From NCBI RefSeq assembly GCF_030506325.1, contig NZ_CP120683.1:3857001-3921000 (forward strand): 64,000 nucleotides of DNA, read 5' to 3'. Of this stretch, positions 45,188-53,491 are shown in pieces. Every line of letters begins with the position of its first letter. Within the stretch, counting starts at the first letter, position 1. Source of the stretch: Tunicatimonas pelagia. Lineage in GTDB: Bacteria; Bacteroidota; Bacteroidia; Cytophagales; Cyclobacteriaceae. Both the position numbers and the translations under genes were made by a program. The notes beneath the pieces are model-generated. The model saw nothing but the letters and a program-made list of their open reading frames with translations. It did not search any database and had not been told where the DNA came from.

Positions 45188-47860
45188 ATGCACGAAAATC
45201 AACATCCACCCCAATGGATTGATCGTTTGCTAGAGAGCTTCTGTTCCCCACATCTACTAGAAGAAGTGCAGGGGGACTTGCAGGAGCTGTACGGAGAATG
45301 GAGGAGGAAGTACGGAGAACGAAAGGCCAATTGGCTTTATTTGTGGCACGCGCTTAAGTTTTTTAGACCCTTTGCGCTGCGAAAGAATCAATATTCAAAT
45401 ACTTACCGTACTATGATGCTTAAACACTACTTCACCACAGCTTACCGGAATTTGATGAAGCATAAGAGCTTCTCAATCATTAACGTTGCCGGACTGGTGC
45501 TAGGAATCACCTGCTTTACGCTAATTGCGCTCTACGTGCGTTACGAACTGAGCTTCGATCGCTTTCACCCGGATGCTGATCGTATTTATCGAGTTATTCA
45601 GCAGCAAGCTGGTAGTGGTGATGCTTTTTCTCGCACCGGAGGGGCACACATTACTCCTTTGCAAGATATTGCTGAACTGGAAGAGATTGTCCGGCTATAT
45701 CGGACTTCCATTGAAGTGCAACGACTGGATGATGCTCGGGCAGAACGATTGAGCGAAGAACAGTTCTATTTCGCCGATAGCAACTTCTTCGATGTATTCA
45801 ATTTCCAGCTGCTGATGGGAGATAAAGACGTACTGGCTTCGCCCAGTGCCGTTATTCTCACTGAGTCTACCGCCCAACGGTATTTTGGTGACCAAGACCC
45901 ACTGGGTCAAGCCATTCGCATCGGTGATAGCTTATCCCTGGAAGTGCAAGGGGTAATGGAAGATACTCCCGAGAACGCTCACTTCTCGGTGGATTTTCTC
46001 ACCTCCATTGCCGCTCTTAAACAGTACTACAATAACCCGGGCCCATTCGAGAGCTACTGGTGGCCTTGGTTATGGACCTTTGTCAAACTTCAACCCGGTG
46101 CTGAGGCCGCTGCCATAAACTCTCAAATAGTAGAAGCAGTGAAAAAGTACCGAGGAGAGAATGTAGCCAAACAGATTGTTCCGCAGTTGCAGCCAATCAC
46201 CAGTATTCATCTTTATTCTACGAATACTACTGGCGACCCTAGTGCCAATAGTGATATCACCTACGTGGCTATTTTCTCAGCCATCTCGCTACTCATTCTA
46301 CTTATTGCCTGTATCAACTTTACCAACCTGTCGCTAGCCCGTTCGGTAAAGCGAGCCAAAGAGGTGGGCATCCGCAAGGCAGCCGGAGCCGGTCGGGGAA
46401 TGCTGATGCGCCAGTTTTTGGGCGAGTCTTTCCTGCTAAGTATTCTGGCGTTAACTGTTGGTTTGTTGTTAGCTGAGTTGCTGCTACCTTACTTTAACGA
46501 TCTGGCGCATCGGAGCTTAGAAATAGCGATACTAAACCAGCTTTCGTTCTGGCTACCGCTGTTGGGTATCGTTATACTGACCGGATTATTAGCCGGAAGC
46601 TATCCGGCCTGGATACTCTCTGGATTGCAAGCCGCCCGAGTGCTTAAAGGAAGCGTCGGACAAAAGCTGGGCAGCCGTCAGTGGTTGCAACAAAGCTTAG
46701 TGGTACTTCAATTTGTAGCTTCTATTGCGCTGATTGCCGGGACACTCATTACCTACCAGCAACTTACCTTTCTACAAGAAACATCGTTAGGGTTTGAGCA
46801 AGAACAGGTGCTGACCGTACCAGTACCGGAGATAAGCAGTACCGATCAAGTAGAGAAGTTAACTGCCCTGGAGCAAAAATTTTCTCAACTAGCCGGAGTA
46901 TCGGCGGTCAGCCGGGCTTATGAGCGACCGGGGTTTGGAAACGGGATAGATAATCGGGTTTATGAAGTGGAAGGATTAGCAGAAGAAGCTACATCCAACG
47001 ACCGGATATCCCGCCAGCACGTTGGATATGAGTACTTTAATTTACTGGATATTCCGTTGGTAAGTGGACGAACCTTTTCGCTCGAAAGTGGAACGGATGC
47101 TACCGATGCGGTAGTCCTGAATGAAGCTGCTGTCAAGAAATTTGGATTTACTCCCGAAACCGCTCTGGGCAAGAAGGTACGAACTTACGTGTACGAAAAT
47201 GGTCAAACCTACGGTGATCTTACGGGCACGGTGATCGGCGTAGTAAAAGATTACCATAGTACTTCACTTAGGGAACGTATTGCCCCTACCGTATTTATGA
47301 GCAACGAAGAAGCCTATAGTTATTACACTCGCCACTTATTGGTAAAAGCCGATGGTTCGCCTCAACAACTCATGAGTAGTCTGGAAGGTGCTTGGAAAAA
47401 TGTATTTCCCGACCGCCCGCTGGTCGCTTCGTACCTGGATACTGAATTGGAGATGCGTTATCAAGCCGAACAACGATTGGGCGATATTATGGTTACGTTT
47501 AGCGTGCTAGCCATCCTGATTGCCTGTTTAGGACTGTACGGACTAGCTTCCTATCTGGCGGAACGCCGTACTAAGGAAATGGGTATTCGTAAGACTTTAG
47601 GTGCCAGTGTACAGCAGTTGCTATTACTCTTCAATCAAGATTTTCTCCGGCTGATTGGTATTGCCTTCATCATTGCCATCCCGATTGCTTGGTACGCGAT
47701 GGATCGATGGTTACAAGACTTTGCTTACCATATTTCCATTGGCCCATTAATATTTGTCGTAGCCGGATTGCTATGTTTAGGCATTGCGTTGCTTACTGTA
47801 AGTCATCAAGCTCTGCGTACCGCTCGCACAAATCCGGTAGATTCTCTACGAAATGAATAG
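45188..47860 (+). CDS. ABC permease with N-terminal permease prefix domain (copy 2)
   Basis: An 890-residue paralogue of the preceding gene with the same plan: prefix domain (~1-75), helix at ~93-115, MacB periplasmic domain, three helices (~365-480), a second periplasmic half and three C-terminal helices (~770-880). Coupling motifs are KEVGIRKAAGAGRGM and KEMGIRKTLGASVQQ. Outside the prefix domain the two copies are strongly diverged in protein sequence, so they probably have different partners or cargo. The end TNPVDSLRNE is shared with copy 1. It is the third gene of the padR set. Confidence 0.92.
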   Translation: MHENQHPPQWIDRLLESFCSPHLLEEVQGDLQELYGEWRRKYGERKANWLYLWHALKFFRPFALRKNQYSNTYRTMMLKHYFTTAYRNLMKHKSFSIINVAGLVLGITCFTLIALYVRYELSFDRFHPDADRIYRVIQQQAGSGDAFSRTGGAHITPLQDIAELEEIVRLYRTSIEVQRLDDARAERLSEEQFYFADSNFFDVFNFQLLMGDKDVLASPSAVILTESTAQRYFGDQDPLGQAIRIGDSLSLEVQGVMEDTPENAHFSVDFLTSIAALKQYYNNPGPFESYWWPWLWTFVKLQPGAEAAAINSQIVEAVKKYRGENVAKQIVPQLQPITSIHLYSTNTTGDPSANSDITYVAIFSAISLLILLIACINFTNLSLARSVKRAKEVGIRKAAGAGRGMLMRQFLGESFLLSILALTVGLLLAELLLPYFNDLAHRSLEIAILNQLSFWLPLLGIVILTGLLAGSYPAWILSGLQAARVLKGSVGQKLGSRQWLQQSLVVLQFVASIALIAGTLITYQQLTFLQETSLGFEQEQVLTVPVPEISSTDQVEKLTALEQKFSQLAGVSAVSRAYERPGFGNGIDNRVYEVEGLAEEATSNDRISRQHVGYEYFNLLDIPLVSGRTFSLESGTDATDAVVLNEAAVKKFGFTPETALGKKVRTYVYENGQTYGDLTGTVIGVVKDYHSTSLRERIAPTVFMSNEEAYSYYTRHLLVKADGSPQQLMSSLEGAWKNVFPDRPLVASYLDTELEMRYQAEQRLGDIMVTFSVLAILIACLGLYGLASYLAERRTKEMGIRKTLGASVQQLLLLFNQDFLRLIGIAFIIAIPIAWYAMDRWLQDFAYHISIGPLIFVVAGLLCLGIALLTVSHQALRTARTNPVDSLRNE
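45236..45339 (+). repeat. 104-bp perfect repeat, copy 2
   Basis: Exact copy of 42492-42595, in the prefix-domain coding region of the second permease. Confidence 0.9.
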
Positions 47861-47966
47861 ATATGGCCTGGAGCTGGGTGCGAGGAGCTTGGGGTATACG
47901 TCGCGTCGGGTTCTAGGCATATAAAATTGTCTTGCGGTTCTCCCTAAAGAACCTTTACTTTTAAGT

Positions 47967-48356
47967 ATGCTAAACCTACAAAGGATCCATCACGTAGCCA
48001 TTATTGTCTCCAATTACGAGCGATCCAAATATTTTTATACTGAGATACTGGGGTTGGAAATTATTCTAGAAACGTATCGGGAAAAACGAGATTCATATAA
48101 GTTGGACTTGAGAGTAAGTGGAGGGGGGCAGATTGAATTGTTTTCCTTTCCTGAACCACCACCCCGTTCGTCGTATCCCGAATCTGCTGGACTACGGCAT
48201 CTCGCCTTTGAAGTAGATGACGTAGAAAAGGCAAAATCACGGCTAGAAGATCAACAAATTGCCGTAGAAGAAATTCGCACTGATGAAATTACCGGAAAAC
48301 GGTTCACCTTCTTAGCAGACCCCGACGGTTTACCAATTGAACTGTACGGGCGATAA
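47967..48356 (+). CDS. VOC (glyoxalase/bleomycin-resistance fold) protein
   Basis: A 129-residue vicinal-oxygen-chelate protein with two beta-alpha-beta-beta-beta modules: IHHVAIIVSNYERSKYFYTEILGLE with the first metal His, QIELFSFPEPP with Glu, GLRHLAFEVDDVEKAKSRL with His, and LADPDGLPIELYGR with the last Glu. This H-E-H-E set is complete, so it can bind metal. It resembles the GloA2/YaeR-like subgroup, whose substrate is not established. It stands alone and shares a bidirectional terminator with the lipoprotein gene facing it. Confidence 0.92.
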   Translation: MLNLQRIHHVAIIVSNYERSKYFYTEILGLEIILETYREKRDSYKLDLRVSGGGQIELFSFPEPPPRSSYPESAGLRHLAFEVDDVEKAKSRLEDQQIAVEEIRTDEITGKRFTFLADPDGLPIELYGR

Positions 48357-48362
48357 AACGAA

Positions 48363-48388
48363 AAAGCCCAGTCTTCCGACTAGGCTTT
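48363..48388. terminator. Bidirectional terminator between convergent genes
   Basis: AAAGCCCAGTC (48363-48373) and GACTAGGCTTT (48378-48388) form an 11-position stem with one mismatch and a TTCC loop. T-rich ends occur on both strands, so it can stop the VOC gene and the lipoprotein gene. Confidence 0.8.
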
Positions 48389-48411
48389 CAAAAATACTTT
48401 TCGGAAGAAAT

Positions 48412-49245
48412 TTACATGGCAGGTTCGCCTCCTTCTAGGGTAAAGGTACGCGATACACTGTTCATCGGGCTATCGACTAAGTTTCCTTCGCTATCTACCA
48501 GTTCAATAGAAATAGTATTTTCTCCCATTGGCATTCCCTGAATCACGTAGGGTTGCCACTGGTCTACCATAAAAGTAGTATCACTGTTGATGCTTACTTT
48601 CACCTGATTGCCACCGGGGCCGATTTCCGTATTGACTGGGTAGAAATCAAAAAGTACACTTTCAGCATCAGCTCCGCTGTAGGTCCCTTTAGGCCGACTG
48701 TAAAACAGCATCGGTTGCGATAAATCTACCTCTTCTGCCTCGCCTTCACCTACCGTAAACTGAGAAACTTTATACGCTTCGGGATTTTTTACACTCTCGT
48801 GATAGGAGCGAGACAGAAATGATAGGGCTACATAGTGACCGTCGTCCAATGCTAGTTTAAAACCTTCGGTCTGGTAAATAGCGTAGTAAGGTTCATTATT
48901 TAAGATTAAATGGACGTGCTGCCCTTTGGGCGAAGCCGCTAATGGTTTCTGATCAGCATCAGGAGTTGGCGCACCTAGTTCGTAATTCGTTACCCCGTAG
49001 GTAAATTCTACCGAGTCGCCACTAGTGAGGGTTGCCCCGTCGGTTGGGCCAGTAGCTTCCAACATAGCATCTGCGTATTCGGGCGAGGCCGGGGCGGGAG
49101 AGATGCTCAATGCAGGGGCTACTTCTTCCATCGTTTCGGTTTCGGTAGCAGCTTCTTGAGCAGATTCTCCCGAAGGGCCACAGGCGTAAAATAAGCAAGC
49201 AGAGAGAAAGGCTACGATCGTAAGAAATTGTCTTCTCATGGTCAA
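48412..49245 (-). CDS. Conserved lipoprotein, unknown function
   Basis: A 277-residue lipoprotein (lipobox LFYAC, Cys at about residue 22). A short Glu/Thr-rich linker leads to a beta-sandwich-like body: GPTDGATLTSGDSVEFTYGV, GQHVHLILNNEPYYAIYQTE, HYVALSFLSRSYHESVKNPEA, and a C-terminal Ig-like strand set ending in SVSRTFTLEGGE. Related proteins in Bacteroidota have the HVHLILNN segment and are annotated only as hypothetical or DUF4399-like; I do not assign a function. It is divergent from the 2OG-Fe(II) oxygenase gene. Confidence 0.7.
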   Translation of the reverse strand: MTMRRQFLTIVAFLSACLFYACGPSGESAQEAATETETMEEVAPALSISPAPASPEYADAMLEATGPTDGATLTSGDSVEFTYGVTNYELGAPTPDADQKPLAASPKGQHVHLILNNEPYYAIYQTEGFKLALDDGHYVALSFLSRSYHESVKNPEAYKVSQFTVGEGEAEEVDLSQPMLFYSRPKGTYSGADAESVLFDFYPVNTEIGPGGNQVKVSINSDTTFMVDQWQPYVIQGMPMGENTISIELVDSEGNLVDSPMNSVSRTFTLEGGEPAM

Positions 49246-49337
49246 GTAGGTTTGTGTTAAGTTTGATATAACGCGAAGTTATCGCAAAATTTGTGTTAAT
49301 TAATTTTTTAACTCGATTTACCTAAAATAAGTTATTT

Positions 49338-50309
49338 ATGGCTGATTTGTTTGACGCTATTCCTAGCCTAGATTTACACCAATTCACCCAAGGGAATACA
49401 GCACAGAAGGCGCAATTTGTAGATCAACTCGGTGATGCTTTTCACCGGATTGGCTTTGTAGCGATTAAAAATCACGGTTTAACCGATGAGCTGACGGAGA
49501 AGCTGTACACCACCGTAAAGGAATTTTTTGCCTTACCCGAAGAAGTGAAAAAGCAGTGCGATCGTCCTGAGCTGCACGGGCAACGGGGTTATACCAGTAA
49601 AGGAAAGGAACATGCCAAGGGACGTACCACTGCCGACCTAAAAGAATTTTACCAAATTGGTCAATTTGTAGATGACGGCGATCCCATCAAAGAAAACTAC
49701 CCAGACAATATCTGGCCAGAAGCAGAGGTTCCAAATATGCACTCCACTGCTAAAGAAACGTACCAAACCTTGGAAGCTGCCGGAAAGCAACTGCTACGAG
49801 CCATTGCGCTGTACTTGAACCTGGAAGAAAATTATTTTGATCAGCACGTACACAATGGCAATAGCATTTTACGAGCAATTCACTACTACCCCATCAAAAA
49901 TCCGGAAGCAGTACCGGATGATGCCGTGCGGGCGGCTGAACACGGTGACATTAACTTGATTACTTTACTGATGGGAGCCAGTGCCGATGGATTACAAGTG
50001 CTTCGCCGTGATGGTGCTTGGATACCCATTACTGCTTTGCCTGATCAGATTATTGTTAATGTTGGTGATATGTTAGCCCGCTTAACCAATGATACATTAA
50101 AATCTACTATTCATCGGGTAGTGAATCCACCTCGTGAACTATTGGGTATGCCTCGCTACTCTATTCCCTTCTTTATGCACCCTCGAGCCGATATGGATTT
50201 GACCTGTCTGGACTCCTGCGTAAGTGAAGACCAGCCGAAACAATACGAGGATATGACCGCCGGAGCGTTTCTAGAAGAGCGCCTTCGGGAAATTGGATTA
50301 AAGCAATAG
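49338..50309 (+). CDS. Isopenicillin-N-synthase-like 2OG-Fe(II) oxygenase
   Basis: A 323-residue non-haem iron oxygenase. The N-terminal DIOX_N domain (GFVAIKNHGLTDEL) is followed by the jelly-roll core. Iron ligands: His and Asp in AEHGDINLITLL and the distal His in KSTIHRVVNPP; the co-substrate Arg is in RYSIPFFMHP, the usual RxS. It should couple decarboxylation of 2-oxoglutarate to oxidation of an unknown substrate. No biosynthetic cluster is adjacent. A chromate transporter gene follows 16 bp after its stop on the same strand. Confidence 0.9.
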   Translation: MADLFDAIPSLDLHQFTQGNTAQKAQFVDQLGDAFHRIGFVAIKNHGLTDELTEKLYTTVKEFFALPEEVKKQCDRPELHGQRGYTSKGKEHAKGRTTADLKEFYQIGQFVDDGDPIKENYPDNIWPEAEVPNMHSTAKETYQTLEAAGKQLLRAIALYLNLEENYFDQHVHNGNSILRAIHYYPIKNPEAVPDDAVRAAEHGDINLITLLMGASADGLQVLRRDGAWIPITALPDQIIVNVGDMLARLTNDTLKSTIHRVVNPPRELLGMPRYSIPFFMHPRADMDLTCLDSCVSEDQPKQYEDMTAGAFLEERLREIGLKQ

Positions 50310-50325
50310 CCTGTTATTAACCGTC

Positions 50326-51549
50326 TTGGAGCAGCATCGCCATCGGCCCTGGTACTCCCAAGGAGTAATTACATCCATTCGTCGGGTGCGATACTTTATA
50401 TTTCTACGCGATGTTTTCATTTTAACAATCAGCGCCTTTGGCGGCCCTCAAGCTCATTTGACTTTGCTCCTCAAAATGATGGTAGAAAAACGCCGTTATC
50501 TGAGCGAGAAAGATTTGATGGAGTTGTACGCACTCTGTCAGATCTTACCGGGGCCATCTTCTACTCAGACTATTACGGGTATTGGGTATCGGATTGGTGG
50601 CCCTAAGCTAGCTTTTCTCACGCTGCTAGTTTGGATGCTCCCGGCTGTTTCACTAATGACGGTAGCGGCTATCGTTCTCTCTAATATTCAGGAGAAGGAG
50701 CTTTCGCTAGAATTCACCCGCTTTATTCAGCCTATGGCAGTAGGTTTTGTATTTTACGCTGCTTACACCCTTAGTGTAAAAGTGGTCAATACCCGTTCGG
50801 GTATTATCATTATGATAGCTGCCACCATTATCTCCTTTCTCATTCGGAAACCCTTCATTTACCCTTTGTTATTGCTACTAGCCGGAGTAGTCACTGCCCT
50901 AAAGTACCGAAAGCATCCTCGGGAGGAGAAGGGAAAGTTATCAGTAAGATGGGGAAATTTAACTCTTTGGATTTCCATTTTGGTAGTAGCCGCAATTACA
51001 GCAGGAATTACGCAAGCTGTTCCGATTCGGATCTTTGAAAACTTTTATCGAAATGGCAGTCTGATTTTCGGCGGCGGACAAGTCCTAATTCCACTGCTGT
51101 ATACTGAGTTTGTTAATTTCAAACAGTACCTAACATCTGAAGAGTTTCTAACTGGGTACGCCTTAGTACAGGCTATCCCTGGCCCAGTATTTTCATTCAG
51201 TGCATTTATTGGCTCCCTAGCTATGCGGGATTATGGCGTAGGTGGCGAAGTTCTCGGGGCTTTTGTCGCCTCTTTGGGGATTTTCCTCCCCGGAACGTTT
51301 CTTATCTTTTTTATGCTCCGTTTTTGGGATAATCTTAAGAAGTATCGGGTCATTAAAGCTTCGCTAGAGGGAATTGTGGCTGCCAGTGCGGGGATGGTAA
51401 TTGCAGCGGCACTCTTACTATTAGAACCACTTGAGCTATCTTATCTGAATATTGGAATTGTGGTAGGAACCGCTTTACTCCTTCAATTCACTAGGATCCC
51501 TGCACCGATTATTATTTTGGCAGGTTTACTTGCTGGCATACTATTTTAG
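50326..51549 (+). CDS. chrA: Chromate transporter, two-domain CHR family
   Basis: A 407-residue inner-membrane protein of the long CHR type, made of two homologous halves with ~5-6 helices each. First half: TISAFGGPQAHL and LCQILPGPSSTQTITGIG. Second half: LIFGGGQVLIPLLY and YALVQAIPGPVFSFSAFIG. These G-G-P and P-G-P motifs are diagnostic. Members export chromate; many chromosomal copies have an unproven substrate. The start is taken at TTG 50326, for lack of ATG/GTG close to RRVRYFIFLRDVF, and the frame is open a little further upstream. The gene is probably co-transcribed with the oxygenase. Confidence 0.9.
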   Translation: MEQHRHRPWYSQGVITSIRRVRYFIFLRDVFILTISAFGGPQAHLTLLLKMMVEKRRYLSEKDLMELYALCQILPGPSSTQTITGIGYRIGGPKLAFLTLLVWMLPAVSLMTVAAIVLSNIQEKELSLEFTRFIQPMAVGFVFYAAYTLSVKVVNTRSGIIIMIAATIISFLIRKPFIYPLLLLLAGVVTALKYRKHPREEKGKLSVRWGNLTLWISILVVAAITAGITQAVPIRIFENFYRNGSLIFGGGQVLIPLLYTEFVNFKQYLTSEEFLTGYALVQAIPGPVFSFSAFIGSLAMRDYGVGGEVLGAFVASLGIFLPGTFLIFFMLRFWDNLKKYRVIKASLEGIVAASAGMVIAAALLLLEPLELSYLNIGIVVGTALLLQFTRIPAPIIILAGLLAGILF

Positions 51550-51551
51550 TA

Positions 51552-51715
51552 AGAAGCTGTTTTAAAATGTCTTATGAGTCGGAAATGCTTCCGTTTTGAT
51601 CATAGACGAGACTCATTTTTTCAAGCATAGCTGGGCTATGGTTGAAAAAATAGCCGAAGTATAGGGTCAAAAGAGAAGTGTTTACGTTCAGCAAAGGGGT
51701 TTTAAAACAGCTTCT
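51552..51715. mobile_element. 164-bp MITE-like element with 16-bp terminal inverted repeats
   Basis: AGAAGCTGTTTTAAAA (51552-51567) and its exact complement (51700-51715) bound a non-coding segment. Inside, ATGAGTC faces GACTCAT, and TTTTTTCAA-CATAGC faces GCTATG-TTGAAAAAA around a tiny loop, so the whole can fold as nested hairpins. The termini resemble the GAGGCTGTCTCAAAA-type ends of known Bacteroidota insertion sequences. No target duplication is clear. It lies right after the chromate transporter stop and may also end its transcript. Confidence 0.6.
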
Positions 51716-51836
51716 AAGATTCTAAACAGATTATCTACCGACAGAATTACAAAGTTCAGAAGCAACTAACACCATTGACCATCGGCTAAAACTGCGGAAT
51801 GTTCCTTCCGTAACCGGAAGGAACTGTACAGAACCG

Positions 51837-53216
51837 TTAGTAAGCATTCTCTTGATCGCGCATTAAAGACCAGATGGTCAGAAAAATAATCTTAATATCT
51901 AGTATGAATAGCCAGCGTTCTACGTACAGGCGATCTAAACGAACCCGATTGTTCATTTTATCAAATGTAGCCGTTTCACCACGGTACCCCTTAGCTTGCG
52001 CGAGACCAGTAATGCCTGGCTTTACCGAGTGGCGGTGATTAAATTTGTGGATTTGCGAGGAATATTGCTCGTTCAGTTGAACCGGATGAGGACGGGGTCC
52101 TACCACTGACATATTTCCTATCAGTACGTTGAAGAATTGCGGTATTTCATCTAGGCTTGTCTTTCGTAAAAACGAACCAATGGGCGTAACTCTTGGGTCA
52201 CGCTTAGTAGCCTGCTTTACTTCTGAGTCATTATTAACATGCATAGTCCTAAACTTCCAGCACATAAAATCTTGCCCGTTTAAGCCAGTTCGTTTTTGGC
52301 GAAAGAATACAGGTCCTTTTGAAGTAATTTTTATGGCCAGTGCTATCACTGGTAAAAGCCAGGTAAATACGCATACGATTACTAAGAGTGCGAATACCAT
52401 ATCAAATAGCCGCTTTATAAATCGGTTCCGCCAGTTATCGAGCGGAATGGAGGTAACATTAATAACTGGAGTTAAACCGTACCATTCGGGCCTAGATGTT
52501 TCTAGTAAGCTATCTGGCAATAGGCTTTGAAAGTTTCCAATCAGCTTTACCTTCACCCGATGTTCATGCCCAAAGTCAACTAGCTGCTTAAGGTAATCAG
52601 AGGCAACGCTGGATAGGCAGCAATAAAGTTCATCAATCTCATTCTGTAAAATATAGTTCTGTAAGTCTCCATCTACCGAGCTACTATCAGTACTATCGAA
52701 TGCCTGATTAACGTGGTAGCCATATTCAGGGTGCGACCGAAAATGGCTGATTAGCCGCTTAGATGAGCGGTCATTACCAATAATGACTACTTTTCTTAGA
52801 TTGTACCCTTTAGCTCGAAGTATCCCTAAGGTATAAACAAATACCAAACGCCAAACAGAAACTAGAACTAAAAACAAGGCGAAAGTAAGCAACAACTGTA
52901 TACGCGAATAGTAGTAAGCTTTGCTAAACACCCAAAAGGCTGTGATTAGCAATAAGTGAATGATAACAATTGCGTACTGCCGCTTTAGCACTTTACCTAG
53001 GCGGGTTGTTCTATCTATGTTGTACGGTTTAAAAATGATGGTGAGTAGTAGCAAAAAACCATTAGTAGTAAGCCATAGCCACAAGTAGGGTGGTATCCCC
53101 AAACCCTCCAGCGTATCAAATTTTAGTAGATACGCGAGAACGAATGATACATTGAGAATGAAGAAATCCCCAATGGAAAACATAAGTTTTAGGTATTTAG
53201 ATCTACTATGTGACAT
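51837..53216 (-). CDS. Undecaprenyl-phosphate sugar phosphotransferase (polyisoprenyl-P hexose-1-P transferase)
   Basis: A 459-residue initiating enzyme of exopolysaccharide synthesis. Four membrane helices lie in residues ~10-130, a CoA-binding/Rossmann-like domain at ~135-245 (KVVIIGNDRSSKRLISHF), then the bacterial sugar-transferase domain at ~265-455: FIKRLFDMVFALL, GPVFFRQKRTGLNGQDFMCWKFRTM, DEIPQFFNVLIGNMSVVGPRP, KPGITGLAQAKGYRGET. It moves a hexose-1-phosphate to undecaprenyl phosphate on the cytoplasmic face of the membrane. It follows Wzi-like and WecG-like genes on the same strand. Confidence 0.95.
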   Translation of the reverse strand: MSHSRSKYLKLMFSIGDFFILNVSFVLAYLLKFDTLEGLGIPPYLWLWLTTNGFLLLLTIIFKPYNIDRTTRLGKVLKRQYAIVIIHLLLITAFWVFSKAYYYSRIQLLLTFALFLVLVSVWRLVFVYTLGILRAKGYNLRKVVIIGNDRSSKRLISHFRSHPEYGYHVNQAFDSTDSSSVDGDLQNYILQNEIDELYCCLSSVASDYLKQLVDFGHEHRVKVKLIGNFQSLLPDSLLETSRPEWYGLTPVINVTSIPLDNWRNRFIKRLFDMVFALLVIVCVFTWLLPVIALAIKITSKGPVFFRQKRTGLNGQDFMCWKFRTMHVNNDSEVKQATKRDPRVTPIGSFLRKTSLDEIPQFFNVLIGNMSVVGPRPHPVQLNEQYSSQIHKFNHRHSVKPGITGLAQAKGYRGETATFDKMNNRVRLDRLYVERWLFILDIKIIFLTIWSLMRDQENAY

Positions 53217-53491
53217 GCAGTTGAGGCGATTGTTTAGTTCTAAGCTGTATACTCAAATAGTACAACAATAATTATTTTACTCTTTTATTTCTTCTATCAG
53301 CAAGAATAGTGCAAGTATTTATATTTTGTGTAAAATATTATGCAAAGGTAGGTGTTTAGTTCGGTAAAAAAATAGTAATACGCACATTATTGTTACACAT
53401 ATTATTCTTTAATAACGACACTTGTAGACGTTTCTTACCCTACTAGTACATACCTTTTAGAAGTATTTAGCTTACATGGCAGGATAGCCTA
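53217..53491. other. AT-rich intergenic region upstream of the sugar transferase
   Basis: 275 bp with no gene. On the minus strand a TACTATTTG segment about 45 nt before the sugar-transferase ATG is close to, but one base off, the TAnnTTTG element. I see no hairpin after the Wzi-like gene. Confidence 0.35.
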
